NCBI GenBank assembly: GCA_002503285.1
Contig: DARI01000013.1
Location: forward strand, 19,716-83,715
DNA from: Euryarchaeota archaeon UBA557
GTDB taxonomy: Archaea; Thermoplasmatota; Poseidoniia; Poseidoniales; Thalassarchaeaceae
Direction: 5' to 3'
Length of the DNA stretch: 64,000 nucleotides
The notes below the pieces were generated by a model. It was not told the DNA's origin and did no database searches. It saw only the letters and a list, made by a program, of their open reading frames with translations. Made by a program: the position numbers and the translations under genes. Shown in pieces: positions 1-7,675 of this stretch; within the stretch, counting starts at the first letter, position 1, and each line of letters opens with the position of its first letter.

Positions 1-1
1 C

Positions 2-2029
2 ACAATAGGTACCATAATTATTACAGTACTTATCTCAACTGTAACTTGGCCGATATATGAAGGCGGGTTTTGGGATTATGGAGGTTTAGGTGCAATGGAT
101 GATATCTCACAATTAGATGAAATGCGAGACCAGCCACAAGATACATTAGTCCAATATGGTCAAGGAAATGTTTGGGATACATGGGAAGATGAATGTTTAT
201 CAAATGAAGAAAGTTTCGGTCTAGGAGTCTGGGAAAACATAAATCCAGAAGATTTTGAAGAATGGTGCGTGATACCTGCATCTAATTGGATAGACTGGTC
301 CATCTATCAACCGACAAAGTTCACTTTAATTGATTATTCTGGCGTCAATGGGCATGCAGATTATAACACTGGACAAAATCAAGCATTTTCAGAAATGACA
401 TATGTCGGAAATTCTGATGAAACAGAAGTAAGTATTTCATCTTTCGAATCTTTTACAGTGGAAGATTTTGGTGTAAGCGAATTGCCCACCGATATTGGAT
501 GTAATTTTAGAACAAGTACATACGGAGCAGGAGATCATCAGCAGACAGTATATTTAACTAATTCAATTAATGAAGAAGTTTGGAGAATGAAAGGGGAAAC
601 TTGTTCACTAGAAACAATTTATCTTAATTCAGGAGAAACATACACAATCTATTTTGAAACAACTTCAAATTCAGTTAATGAATCAATTACAATGATTACA
701 GATTTTTCAGCTACGGCATATCAACCATTATTATTGGCAGAAGATGGGACAGCCCTAATCAGATCTTCCAGTATTTTAACAGTGGATGAAATGAAAGAAC
801 TATCAATAGAGAATCCAACTTATCATAAGAATCCCAAGAGTCTGGATGCCAAATTAATATACTCATTATTCATACCTTGCTTAGGAGTCGGGGCGATGGT
901 CTTTATGTTAATGAGAAGTATGGCAAGGGGATATGAATGGGAAATGAACAAATGTTATGGCTGTGATCTTTGCGATGATGCATGCCCCGTAAGGTTGTTT
1001 AATGCAGGAGATAAATTAAATATAATTTATAATACATGGAATAATGAAGATGATGGAGTTCCCCTATATTCTTGTTTGACTTGTAGTGCATGTACAAATG
1101 CCTGCCCTCAATTAGTAGATTATGATTCATATGTAGATATTCGAAGAAATTTGATTGTAGGAGGGCCCCCTGCAGCTGAGATACCCCATACAGTACTGCA
1201 AGCAGTACTGGCCGCCGAGGCGGACGAGGATGAAGCATTTATTCCTACAGCTGATTATCCAATAGATTCCAATATTGGCTATTATCCAGGATGCGTAGAC
1301 TACATAGATCAAGAAATGGTATTTAGCCATGTAAATGAAGGTACCATGAATCTTGGAGAAACAACTACTGCAGCATTCACGCTATTCGAAGAGTTAGGGC
1401 AAGATGTTACTTATTTAGGAAGGGATTTCTTGAAATGTTGTGGTCACGACCAAAAGTGGCAAGGATTATCAGAAGTATTTGAAAAGCTAAAAGGATATAA
1501 TCAAAAGAAAATTGGGGAAAGTGGAATTGATACATTAGTAACATCATGTGCCGAATGTTTCAGAACCTTCGCATTAGATTATGAATTAGAAGACATGAAG
1601 GTTATGCATACAACCGAATTCTTGACTGAAAATGGATTTGACATGGAATTAAAAACTGAGGATGACATAACAGTAACTTACCACGATCCTTGCAGAATTG
1701 GTAGACAAATGAATTTGTATGACGAGCCAAGAAACTTAGTAGAATCAATTGAAGGAGTGTCTTTAGTAGAGATGGAACATAATAAAGAAGACGGATTATG
1801 CTGTGGAGTTTCCAGTATGATGTCATGCAATGAAAACAGTAGAGGTTTACGACTTCAAAGGTTTGATGAAGTTAAAGCCACAGGTGCGGATATCATGCTA
1901 ACAACATGTCCAAAATGTGTAAGTCACTTTGAATGTTTAAAATTTGAGGGTGATCCAAGACATGATTTTGAAATATTAGACGTAGTCAGTTTCTTAGCAA
2001 GGCAAGTAAATGCAAAAAATAAAGTTTAA
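2..2029 (+). CDS. Membrane-bound HdrD/GlpC-like iron-sulfur oxidoreductase, 5' end outside window
   Basis: The frame is open from the first bases, so the gene begins outside the window; ATG at 95 is internal because the upstream codons encode a hydrophobic helix (TIITVLISTVTW). After this helix come about 240 residues rich in Asp, Glu, Ser and Thr that look extracytoplasmic, then a second membrane helix (nt 853-918). A cytosolic part follows with two 4Fe-4S motifs, CYGCDLCDDACP (nt 952 on) and CLTCSACTNACP (about nt 1073 on), and two cysteine-rich CCG domains (CCGHD near nt 1435, CCGVS near nt 1800; partner motifs CAECF and CPKC). This dicluster plus double-CCG order is that of the catalytic subunit of heterodisulfide reductase (HdrD) and related quinone-linked oxidoreductases. 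The electron donor and acceptor cannot be read from sequence. A dicluster ferredoxin follows closely. The exoplasmic insert is unlike ordinary HdrD. Confidence 0.85.
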   Translation, partial: TIGTIIITVLISTVTWPIYEGGFWDYGGLGAMDDISQLDEMRDQPQDTLVQYGQGNVWDTWEDECLSNEESFGLGVWENINPEDFEEWCVIPASNWIDWSIYQPTKFTLIDYSGVNGHADYNTGQNQAFSEMTYVGNSDETEVSISSFESFTVEDFGVSELPTDIGCNFRTSTYGAGDHQQTVYLTNSINEEVWRMKGETCSLETIYLNSGETYTIYFETTSNSVNESITMITDFSATAYQPLLLAEDGTALIRSSSILTVDEMKELSIENPTYHKNPKSLDAKLIYSLFIPCLGVGAMVFMLMRSMARGYEWEMNKCYGCDLCDDACPVRLFNAGDKLNIIYNTWNNEDDGVPLYSCLTCSACTNACPQLVDYDSYVDIRRNLIVGGPPAAEIPHTVLQAVLAAEADEDEAFIPTADYPIDSNIGYYPGCVDYIDQEMVFSHVNEGTMNLGETTTAAFTLFEELGQDVTYLGRDFLKCCGHDQKWQGLSEVFEKLKGYNQKKIGESGIDTLVTSCAECFRTFALDYELEDMKVMHTTEFLTENGFDMELKTEDDITVTYHDPCRIGRQMNLYDEPRNLVESIEGVSLVEMEHNKEDGLCCGVSSMMSCNENSRGLRLQRFDEVKATGADIMLTTCPKCVSHFECLKFEGDPRHDFEILDVVSFLARQVNAKNKV

Positions 2030-2292
2030 TTAAATGCGAAATATGCTGAGATTAATGATAGTATAGCATTTAATAAAATTCCTATCAATGTGAGTTTTGC
2101 TACTTGTTTATTTTGATAACCTAGTGCTGTTAACCACAAGAATAACCCTATCAAGCCGCCGCATGCAAATGATATCCATGCAGCCTCTAAACTCAAGAAT
2201 AACATCATAAAAAGCCAAATGAATACTCCTTGAAATAATGATAATAGAGATAAGGGATTTAAAAAATATTTCTTGAGATCATCCATAGACAT
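2026..2292 (-). CDS. Small membrane protein, unknown function
   Basis: This 88-residue protein has three likely membrane helices: one near SLFQGVFIWLFMMLFL, one near FACGGLIGLFLWL, and one at the C-terminus near LIGILLNAILSLISAYF. I chose ATG at 2292; a GTG at 2304 in the same frame would add four residues and ATG at 2286 would remove two. It is convergent with the iron-sulfur protein, the two stops overlapping by four bases. I recognise no family. Confidence 0.6.
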   Translation of the reverse strand: MSMDDLKKYFLNPLSLLSLFQGVFIWLFMMLFLSLEAAWISFACGGLIGLFLWLTALGYQNKQVAKLTLIGILLNAILSLISAYFAFN

Positions 2293-2323
2293 CCGAGGTA
2301 ACACAGAGCAATGAAACTGACGA

Positions 2324-2701
2324 TTGATAAAGGAAGGGCATCTGAAGTTAAACGAAGGAGCATTAAGAGTGACGAATCGTGACGACTTGACCGTGAGGAG
2401 AAATTCTCAACAAAGAAGAATCAGGATGATGATGAATGCTGTTAAATCTGAAGAAAGAGCGAAACTAAAAGGCGGCCCTGAAGCTGTAGCATGGGTAAAA
2501 GAAGAATTATGCATTGGTTGTGATCAATGCACAATTGTATGTGATGATGATGCAATAGAAATATATCATACTCCTTTAAAAAGCCCAATAATGAACGTAG
2601 ATAATAATAAAAAAGCAAAGGTCTTGAGAGATCCCTGTACAGGTTGTAAGTTATGTGTGTTGGCTTGTCCAACTGATGCGATAGTAATGATAGATAGGTG
2701 A
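2324..2701 (+). CDS. Dicluster 4Fe-4S ferredoxin-type protein
   Basis: The protein carries two cluster motifs, CIGCDQCTIVC (about residues 64-74) and CTGCKLCVLACP (about residues 106-117), separated by a loop of about 30 residues. The first motif ends in Cys-Asp-Asp rather than Cys-Pro. It is probably a soluble electron carrier. The first 60 residues form a basic, arginine-rich extension without recognised domain. The start is uncertain: TTG at 2324 keeps the whole extension, while ATG at 2426 would give about 91 residues with both clusters intact. It sits about 300 bases after the HdrD-like gene on the same strand, so it is a plausible redox partner, and is followed four bases later by a small membrane protein. 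Confidence 0.85.
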   Translation: MIKEGHLKLNEGALRVTNRDDLTVRRNSQQRRIRMMMNAVKSEERAKLKGGPEAVAWVKEELCIGCDQCTIVCDDDAIEIYHTPLKSPIMNVDNNKKAKVLRDPCTGCKLCVLACPTDAIVMIDR

Positions 2702-2705
2702 AATT

Positions 2706-2999
2706 ATGAGTGAAAAAGATCCATTGAGATTTGGAGCAGAATTTGGTCCAAAGGGCATAAATAACCCTAGCGGTGTTTCATTATCAACATTTAAGACATT
2801 AGTATGGGTATCAAATCTTGGCGGATTAATATTATTTGCGATAGGATTAGAGTTAATGGTAGTTCAACAATTATTTGGAATTGGATTATTATGCCTAATT
2901 GCAGGCGTGATCATAGCATTATTTCCATCAAATTATGAAATTACAGGAATGGAGGAGTTATCTGATTCCATTAAATTGAATACTCAAGGTGAGGAGTAA
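2706..2999 (+). CDS. Small two-helix membrane protein
   Basis: A 97-residue protein with a polar N-terminus, two adjacent membrane helices (about residues 30-50 and 55-74, with a short loop around the VVQQLF segment) and an acidic C-terminal tail. The start ATG lies four bases after the ferredoxin stop, and the end overlaps the possible upstream start of the methyltransferase gene, so the three genes look co-transcribed. No family recognised; its place after ferredoxin and HdrD-like genes allows a role as membrane partner, which is inference only. Confidence 0.7.
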   Translation: MSEKDPLRFGAEFGPKGINNPSGVSLSTFKTLVWVSNLGGLILFAIGLELMVVQQLFGIGLLCLIAGVIIALFPSNYEITGMEELSDSIKLNTQGEE

Positions 3000-3006
3000 A
3001 TTAAAC

Positions 3007-3498
3007 ATGCCTGAACATGGAGTTAGAAACATAGAAACACCAATTGGTAACTTGTCAATACATGCAACTAATGATGGAATTTGTAAAGTATCATCTGAAT
3101 ACAAAATTGAAAATAATAAAATTGGAATATATCATTTAGATCAGGCAGAAAAGTGGTTTAGTGGATATTTTAAAAAAAAAATATTTGATTTTCCAAAATT
3201 TGATTTTTCAAACTTATCGAACTTTGGATTAGTAGTTACAAGTACACTTCTTGAAAACGTTGAATTTGGAAATACTTCTTCATATTCGGAATTGTCATTG
3301 ACCGCAAATAAACCAGGTTCAAGCAGAGCAGTCGGGACAATAATGAAGAATAATTCATTGCCAATCATCATTCCTTGCCATAGAATAATAAAAAAAAATA
3401 ATCACATTGGAAATTATAATTTTAATAAAGGGATAGATACAAAAGGCTGGCTATTGATGCATGAAGGATTAAAAATCCGGGATAGTCATGTAATTTAA
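3007..3498 (+). CDS. ogt: Methylated-DNA--protein-cysteine methyltransferase (Ogt/MGMT)
   Basis: This suicide repair protein transfers the alkyl group from O6-alkylguanine to its own cysteine. The active-site motif IPCHRII is clear, with the acceptor Cys near residue 124, preceded by the usual SSYSEL and SRAVGTIMKNN segments that place the DNA-binding helix-turn-helix and Asn hinge; a late GWLLMHEG matches the family's C-terminal Leu-x-x-Glu region. ATG at 3007 gives 163 residues, normal for the family; a GTG at 2989 in frame would overlap the preceding gene. The N-terminal domain is poorly conserved, as usual. Confidence 0.9.
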   Translation: MPEHGVRNIETPIGNLSIHATNDGICKVSSEYKIENNKIGIYHLDQAEKWFSGYFKKKIFDFPKFDFSNLSNFGLVVTSTLLENVEFGNTSSYSELSLTANKPGSSRAVGTIMKNNSLPIIIPCHRIIKKNNHIGNYNFNKGIDTKGWLLMHEGLKIRDSHVI

Positions 3499-3500
3499 AT

Positions 3501-5363
3501 TCAACTAGGCCATAAACTTACATCATCTAATATATCTAATGTATTTTTATTGGTTGGCGGATTGTCTCTTTGAGTTAGATGGATCGAATGAAATAATCTT
3601 AATCCAATGGCCATATCTGGCTGTTTTAATAATTGCTCAGTAAGAATTCCATAATCATGTGCCCATTCTTTAGCATGAGGCTTCAACTCATTCATAAATG
3701 AATTAAATAATGATGGAGAGGTCGCGGTACCAGCTGGCATTTTTGGCCTATTAATAATTCGACTAGGGAGCCCAGATAGTTTTGCTGCTTCCCTTAATGC
3801 CATTTTTTCAGTAGAATCTGATATTTTCCAATCCATAGGTATTTTATGAGACTCATCTCTATGTTTTTTCCCCAGAAATGGGACGCGAACTTCCATGCCA
3901 AAGCACATACTATGTCTATCTGCTAATCGTAATTGAAAATTCGATAGTTGCCCTCTATCAATTTCAAACTGGAGTGTTTTTTGTAATGTATCGTAATTCT
4001 CACCTAAAAAAATATTTTTATCTTTCCAAGGCATACCTGGTCCTGAATGAATTTCGGGCAATACATCATTATCGATTAAATTAAGTCTCTCCTTAATAAT
4101 ATTTGAATGTTTTTTGATATTCTTAAATCTCGAATATCCAGCATGTAGTTCGTCAGCACCTTGTCCACATAGTCCAACTTTGACGCTTTTTGACATATGG
4201 GAAAATAGAGGTTGCCAAAATAAGACTGATAAATCTAATTCTTCTCCATAATATGAAAATTTAGGGAGTTCTTCCCAAAAAATATTGTCATCCATAATAC
4301 TCGAATTTAATTTTAAATCATTTTCTTGAGCTACGAATTGCGCGGCAAGAAAATCAGGATTATCTTCGCTCCCGGCTATAGTCCAACATTCAGGGGCTGC
4401 AATGCCACTATTATTTGCAATGTTTTTTGAAAGAGCGGCTATTAAACTTGAGTCTAATCCTCCAGATAAAACAATCCCTATTGGAACATCGGACATTAAT
4501 CTATCATCTACACTAGATTCTAAACTATTAAGTAATATTTTAGCATGCTTGGAAGGTGTCCAAATTTTTGAAGGAGAAATTATATCTTTCGAATAAGTGC
4601 TTACTCCTGTCAAGACTGCCCGTCCATTTGAATCCATTGACCATGTTTCCACAGTGCCAGGTGAAACTTGGCTAACACCTTCGAAAAGAGTAGTGTTGTC
4701 CACAGTATATTCATATGATAACCTAGCGTGAAGTGATAAGATATCAGGTTTAGGAATAAAATCTGGATGCATAAAAAATGCTTTTATTTCTGATGCGAAC
4801 ATTAAACTTCCATCCCGTAGAATAGTTCGAAATAATGGCTTTACGCCCATGGGATCCCTAGCGAGTATTAATTCGCGTTTGAGAGGATTCCAAATTGAAA
4901 AACCAAAAACACCATCTAATTTAGAAACCCAAATATTATGTTTACTGGCAGGGTTATTAATATCTGAGTAATTAGGCGTATGTCTAATAATATTATTTAA
5001 TTTTCCAATAGGTACAGAGTTTGGTATATTCGGATTTAAATTATATTTATCATGTAATGCAAGTATTACTTCTGCATCTCCATTAGTCCTCCATGGGAAA
5101 TTTGAAATCTCTGATTTAATGTTTTTATAATTATAAATTTCACCATTTTGGACTAGAACAGATGAATTATCGGATAATATTGGTTGTTTCGACCCAGATA
5201 AATCAATTATGGATAATCTAGAATGGCTCAGTGCAACCGACCCTCCATCTATATGTTCAGAAAAGGAGCTTATCCCATCTGGACCTCTATGAGAAATACA
5301 GGATGCCATAGCTGCAGTGATTGATGAATCAGCATTACCAAAAAGACCAGATATTCCACACAT
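3501..5363 (-). CDS. asnB: Asparagine synthase, glutamine-hydrolysing
   Basis: This enzyme makes asparagine from aspartate, ATP and glutamine. The mature N-terminus MCGISGLFG supplies the catalytic Cys2 of a class II glutamine amidotransferase, followed by SHRGPDG and NGEIYNY. The synthetase half carries the ATP pyrophosphatase loop LSGGLDSS near residue 300 and a GQGADE motif. An extra loop of roughly 35 residues follows the glutaminase NGEIYNY region (around PNYSDINNPASK). At 620 residues it is in the usual range for long archaeal and bacterial AsnB. It ends three bases from the convergent ogt gene. A sugar-modifying AsnB paralogue cannot be excluded. Confidence 0.92.
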   Translation of the reverse strand: MCGISGLFGNADSSITAAMASCISHRGPDGISSFSEHIDGGSVALSHSRLSIIDLSGSKQPILSDNSSVLVQNGEIYNYKNIKSEISNFPWRTNGDAEVILALHDKYNLNPNIPNSVPIGKLNNIIRHTPNYSDINNPASKHNIWVSKLDGVFGFSIWNPLKRELILARDPMGVKPLFRTILRDGSLMFASEIKAFFMHPDFIPKPDILSLHARLSYEYTVDNTTLFEGVSQVSPGTVETWSMDSNGRAVLTGVSTYSKDIISPSKIWTPSKHAKILLNSLESSVDDRLMSDVPIGIVLSGGLDSSLIAALSKNIANNSGIAAPECWTIAGSEDNPDFLAAQFVAQENDLKLNSSIMDDNIFWEELPKFSYYGEELDLSVLFWQPLFSHMSKSVKVGLCGQGADELHAGYSRFKNIKKHSNIIKERLNLIDNDVLPEIHSGPGMPWKDKNIFLGENYDTLQKTLQFEIDRGQLSNFQLRLADRHSMCFGMEVRVPFLGKKHRDESHKIPMDWKISDSTEKMALREAAKLSGLPSRIINRPKMPAGTATSPSLFNSFMNELKPHAKEWAHDYGILTEQLLKQPDMAIGLRLFHSIHLTQRDNPPTNKNTLDILDDVSLWPS

Positions 5364-5443
5364 AGTAAATTACCATCCTTAATTTATTCATAATTACATT
5401 CAAATAATAGTCATACCGAACTTTGAAAATAGGAATATATTAA

Positions 5444-5548
5444 TCAGAAGAATCTGATTAATATTAACAGAGAAGCAGCAGATGCTATTGCCCAAATAAA
5501 CATATATGCATTTTGTGATAATTCCGAGTCGTCTTCTTTAGGAGCCAT
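5444..5548 (-). CDS. 34-residue single-helix membrane peptide
   Basis: A short open frame starts at ATG 5548 and stops at TGA 5444. The product begins MAPKEDDSELSQ, a charged cytosolic-looking head, and continues with one hydrophobic helix (AYMFIWAIASAASLLILI) ending in Arg-Phe-Phe. The balance of polar head and clean helix, and its position alone in the gap between asnB and the kinase-like gene on the same strand, suggest a real tail-anchored peptide. No homologue is recognised; a tiny subunit of a membrane complex is possible. Confidence 0.5.
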   Translation of the reverse strand: MAPKEDDSELSQNAYMFIWAIASAASLLILIRFF

Positions 5549-5598
5549 GTTATATTCATTGGAACGCAAATTGTCATGTAAAGATGACGGATAGATAA

Positions 5599-6219
5599 TT
5601 AAACAAACGGCAAAAGAATTACCATAGCAACAAGAGGGAATAATATCATTGTAGCATTATCGTCTATATATTTTACTTGAGGTATTTCACCAAGAACTGT
5701 CAAAGGTGCAAGAAATATTGAAAGAATTATGGGGGTTTGTAGAAAATAACTACAACTAAACCAAATAAAGTATGAACATATGAGTCCAATAACTATCGCC
5801 ATCTTAATATCTTTCATTTGCCTTTTAATTTCTCCCATTAATGGATCTACAAATGTTAATCCAAATATAATCGGAATTCCATATAATCCTGATTTAATTC
5901 CTCCAGTATCTCCACTTGGAGTAATTAGAAATACTAAAGAAACTGATAATGCTCCCCACGCTAAAGCCGACATTTGACTAGATTCATATTCCCTTTGACC
6001 TATGACGACTATTCCAAATTTTAATCTTATTATTTCAAGAATTAATATAGAGATGCAAATTATGCTAACTAATTGATCGATGTTTAAGTTCAAATTAGAT
6101 GCAATATTTTCGCCCATAGTGTAGTAAATAATAGGTATTATGAACATAGAAATATGAGTTAATCGCCTAAATGTATGCCCGCCGAAACCACCAATTGAGT
6201 GTTCAACATGATCAACCAT
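5599..6219 (-). CDS. Dolichol/phytol kinase-like integral membrane protein
   Basis: A 206-residue protein with about six membrane helices. Two features match the CTP-dependent polyprenol kinase family (Sec59, VTE5, DGK1): an N-terminal Arg-Arg-x-x-His (FRRLTHI) in front of the first helix and a C-terminal IDDNATMILFPL resembling the family's Asp-Asp-Asn loop before the last helix. The expected role is phosphorylation of a long-chain isoprenoid alcohol such as dolichol, or of a phytol-like alcohol for lipid recycling. It lies between asnB and the MeaB genes on the same strand. Substrate is not readable from sequence; a cytidylyltransferase relative is the main alternative. Confidence 0.65.
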   Translation of the reverse strand: MVDHVEHSIGGFGGHTFRRLTHISMFIIPIIYYTMGENIASNLNLNIDQLVSIICISILILEIIRLKFGIVVIGQREYESSQMSALAWGALSVSLVFLITPSGDTGGIKSGLYGIPIIFGLTFVDPLMGEIKRQMKDIKMAIVIGLICSYFIWFSCSYFLQTPIILSIFLAPLTVLGEIPQVKYIDDNATMILFPLVAMVILLPFV

Positions 6220-6260
6220 AATATCCGTATTTGATGAATTATTAATCTAAAATCCCTCCA

Positions 6261-7139
6261 CTAATGTCCTAACTTGCATATTAAATCAACTGCCTGTTCA
6301 ATTGTCATTATTCCCTCATCTAATTCTATCAGAATATCATTTAAAGAAGGGTGAGAAAGTAGTCGGGAATCCCAGGCTGAGAGAAGTCTTTCTTTAGTTC
6401 TTAGAATATTATTGGCAACAGTGTGCTGGCATGCCTCTATAGAATAAATTAATGATGAAATACCTTCGCCTGTAATAGCGGAAACAAGATGGACATCCGT
6501 ATTGGAATTTTCATTCATATCTAAGGAGTACTTAATTGAATCAAAAGTTGCATGAGAACTGGGAATATCAGATTTATTAATTGCTACGATATCAGCTAAC
6601 TCCAAAATTCCAGCTTTTTCGGCTTGAATTATATCTCCCATGTCAGGCCCTTCGACTAATAAAATCCTATCTGTGAATGCTATAATTCTAATTTGAGATT
6701 GCCCTGAGCCCACAGTTTCAATGATTATTCTTGTCCAACCCGCTGCAGATAGTAAGTCGACCATTGGTGCTAGGGAATATGCCAATCCACCTGGGTGATT
6801 TCTTGTAGCTATAGATCTAAAGTAAACAGATTCGGATGAGTCAATTCCCTGCATTCTCATTCTATCTCCTAGAAGGGCACCGCCTGATTTTGGAGAAGAT
6901 GGGTCGACTGCTAAAATTGCAACTTTTTCCCCTTTTTTTAACCATTCAGATGTTAAAGTTCCAATAAGAGTTGATTTTCCAACCCCTGGTGGACCCGTTA
7001 CACCTAGTGTCCAAGTTTTTGTTGGCGGAATATCAGGCCTAAATCCTGATTCAATTTTTGAAATTAATTTACCTAGACTTCGCCTATCTCCGTTCAAAGT
7101 TGAATGCAATAAGGTACCCTCACTCAAATCCAACGCCAT
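6261..7139 (-). CDS. meaB: Methylmalonyl-CoA mutase-associated GTPase MeaB/ArgK
   Basis: A G3E-family GTPase that protects and reloads the B12 cofactor of methylmalonyl-CoA mutase. The Walker A loop TGPPGVGKST lies near residues 49-58, followed by the signature AVDPSSPKSGGALLGDR, ETVGSGQSQ as switch region, and NKSD as base-recognition motif. ETVGxGQSE is usual; here the last residue is Gln. At 292 residues it is somewhat shorter than typical MeaB (about 320-330), mostly at the C-terminal dimerisation arm. Its start overlaps the end of the B12-subunit gene by 16 bases, showing translational coupling with its client. Confidence 0.93.
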   Translation of the reverse strand: MALDLSEGTLLHSTLNGDRRSLGKLISKIESGFRPDIPPTKTWTLGVTGPPGVGKSTLIGTLTSEWLKKGEKVAILAVDPSSPKSGGALLGDRMRMQGIDSSESVYFRSIATRNHPGGLAYSLAPMVDLLSAAGWTRIIIETVGSGQSQIRIIAFTDRILLVEGPDMGDIIQAEKAGILELADIVAINKSDIPSSHATFDSIKYSLDMNENSNTDVHLVSAITGEGISSLIYSIEACQHTVANNILRTKERLLSAWDSRLLSHPSLNDILIELDEGIMTIEQAVDLICKLGH

Positions 7140-7570
7140 CCTTTGTCTTCTCCAACACCAACAGGTAAAGCATTATTTTTTCGATTATCAACCTCAGATA
7201 AAAAATCTGTGATGACGTGCGAGTATGTTCCTGGGCCAAAAATAGCCCTAACTCCTGAATTAAATAAATTATTATGATCTTTCTCTGGAATTATTCCTCC
7301 TGCGAATACCACTATATTATTCATGCCCGAATCTTTTAATTTTTGACATATTTTTGGGATGAGCACTTGATGTGCACCGGACAATGAAGATAGTCCTAGT
7401 GCGTCAGCGTCTTCATCCATAACGATCCTATTAATCTCATCAGGTGTTTTCCGGATTCCGGTATAAATTACTTCGTGACCCGCATCTCTCAATATTCGAG
7501 TTATCACCTTGGCACCCCTATCATGCCCATCGAGACCAGGTTTAGCAATCACTATTCGCATACCCTTCAT
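7124..7570 (-). CDS. mcmA2: Methylmalonyl-CoA mutase, B12-binding small subunit
   Basis: This cobalamin-binding domain partners a separate catalytic subunit that is not in the window. The signature KPGLDGHDRGAKV contains the Asp-x-His-x-x-Gly motif whose His binds cobalt (around residues 13-25), followed by GLSSLSG and FAGGIIPE, all typical of a stand-alone mutase C-terminal domain. At 148 residues it is slightly longer than the usual 130-140. It overlaps meaB and is divergent from the carboxyltransferase gene, with 105 bases between the two starts that must hold both promoters. Confidence 0.93.
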   Translation of the reverse strand: MKGMRIVIAKPGLDGHDRGAKVITRILRDAGHEVIYTGIRKTPDEINRIVMDEDADALGLSSLSGAHQVLIPKICQKLKDSGMNNIVVFAGGIIPEKDHNNLFNSGVRAIFGPGTYSHVITDFLSEVDNRKNNALPVGVGEDKGWRWI

Positions 7571-7675
7571 TAGGGCCGATGGTATCGCATATTTTCAAAT
7601 AACCCCAAGAGATTACATTTTATTGCATCCTATACGGAATGCTCAAGGGCGTCCTTACTCAATCAGAAGTCAGAG

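Noticed and set aside
95..97. ATG at 95 as start of the HdrD-like gene
   Set aside because: The same frame is open upstream to the window edge and encodes a membrane helix, so the gene is cut by the edge.
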